Part shown: one piece after another, positions 19,334 through 19,336 of the stretch
Numbering within the stretch: position 1 is the first letter of the stretch
Layout: each line of letters begins with the position of its first letter
Assembly: GCA_003009755.1 (NCBI GenBank)
Contig: PXUB01000039.1
Span: forward strand, 1-19,336
Reading direction: 5' to 3'
Origin: Thermoplasmatales archaeon SW_10_69_26
GTDB lineage: Archaea; Thermoplasmatota; SW-10-69-26
DNA length: 19,336 bases
Made by a program: the position numbers and the translations under genes
The notes under the pieces: model-generated
Told to the model about the DNA's origin: nothing
Seen by the model: only the letters and a program-made list of their open reading frames with translations
The model's database searches: none

Positions 19334-19336
19334 CGG

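Overview
This is a GC-rich (roughly two-thirds G+C) archaeal window. The archaeal call rests on a full-length MCM replicative helicase, TATA-like boxes (TTCAAATA, TTCTTAAAC) about 25 nt ahead of likely transcription starts, frequent GTG/TTG starts, a SlyD-like FKBP, and secreted proteins with an N-terminal signal and a C-terminal membrane anchor. Several proteins are acidic. A euryarchaeal or Thermoplasmatota-like host seems most likely, but the lineage cannot be fixed from these genes.

Left part (1-6.75 kb): an accessory element transcribed entirely leftward. Twelve complete genes, nearly all coupled by ATGA/GTGA or 7-8 nt overlaps, run from a candidate rolling-circle (HUH) initiator through a small acidic protein, a Cys-rich miniprotein, a HAD phosphatase, a PP-loop (PAPS-reductase-like) enzyme, a C5-cytosine DNA methyltransferase, a C2H2-finger acidic protein, two zinc-ribbon miniproteins and a HerA/Zot-like P-loop ATPase to small unknown proteins. 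This looks like the replication, DNA-modification and packaging core of an undescribed archaeal plasmid or virus. No capsid, spike or integrase gene is visible, and the operon continues off the left edge.

Middle (6.75-9.14 kb): a non-coding stretch packed with hairpins and holding a tRNA-like sequence with a malformed anticodon arm. It is followed by a leftward three-gene cassette of unknown function, a 35-aa membrane miniprotein on the plus strand, and a remarkable array of perfect inverted repeats. That array includes a 186-bp tandem duplication, and several of its hairpins have loops of exactly 16 nt.

Right part (9.14-19.3 kb): ordinary chromosomal genes. They are mcm, a wrecked glycerophosphodiester phosphodiesterase gene interrupted by a repeat, an FKBP prolyl isomerase, two anchored secreted proteins flanking tatC, a small acidic protein, an RnfC/PduS-like flavoprotein lacking Fe-S cysteines, and an overlapping agmatine deiminase / N-carbamoylputrescine amidase pair that converts agmatine to putrescine. 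A palindromic repeat family (two copies plus one diverged inverted copy) is scattered around the FKBP gene; one copy sits in the broken GDPD gene and another forms the stop codon of a secreted-protein gene.
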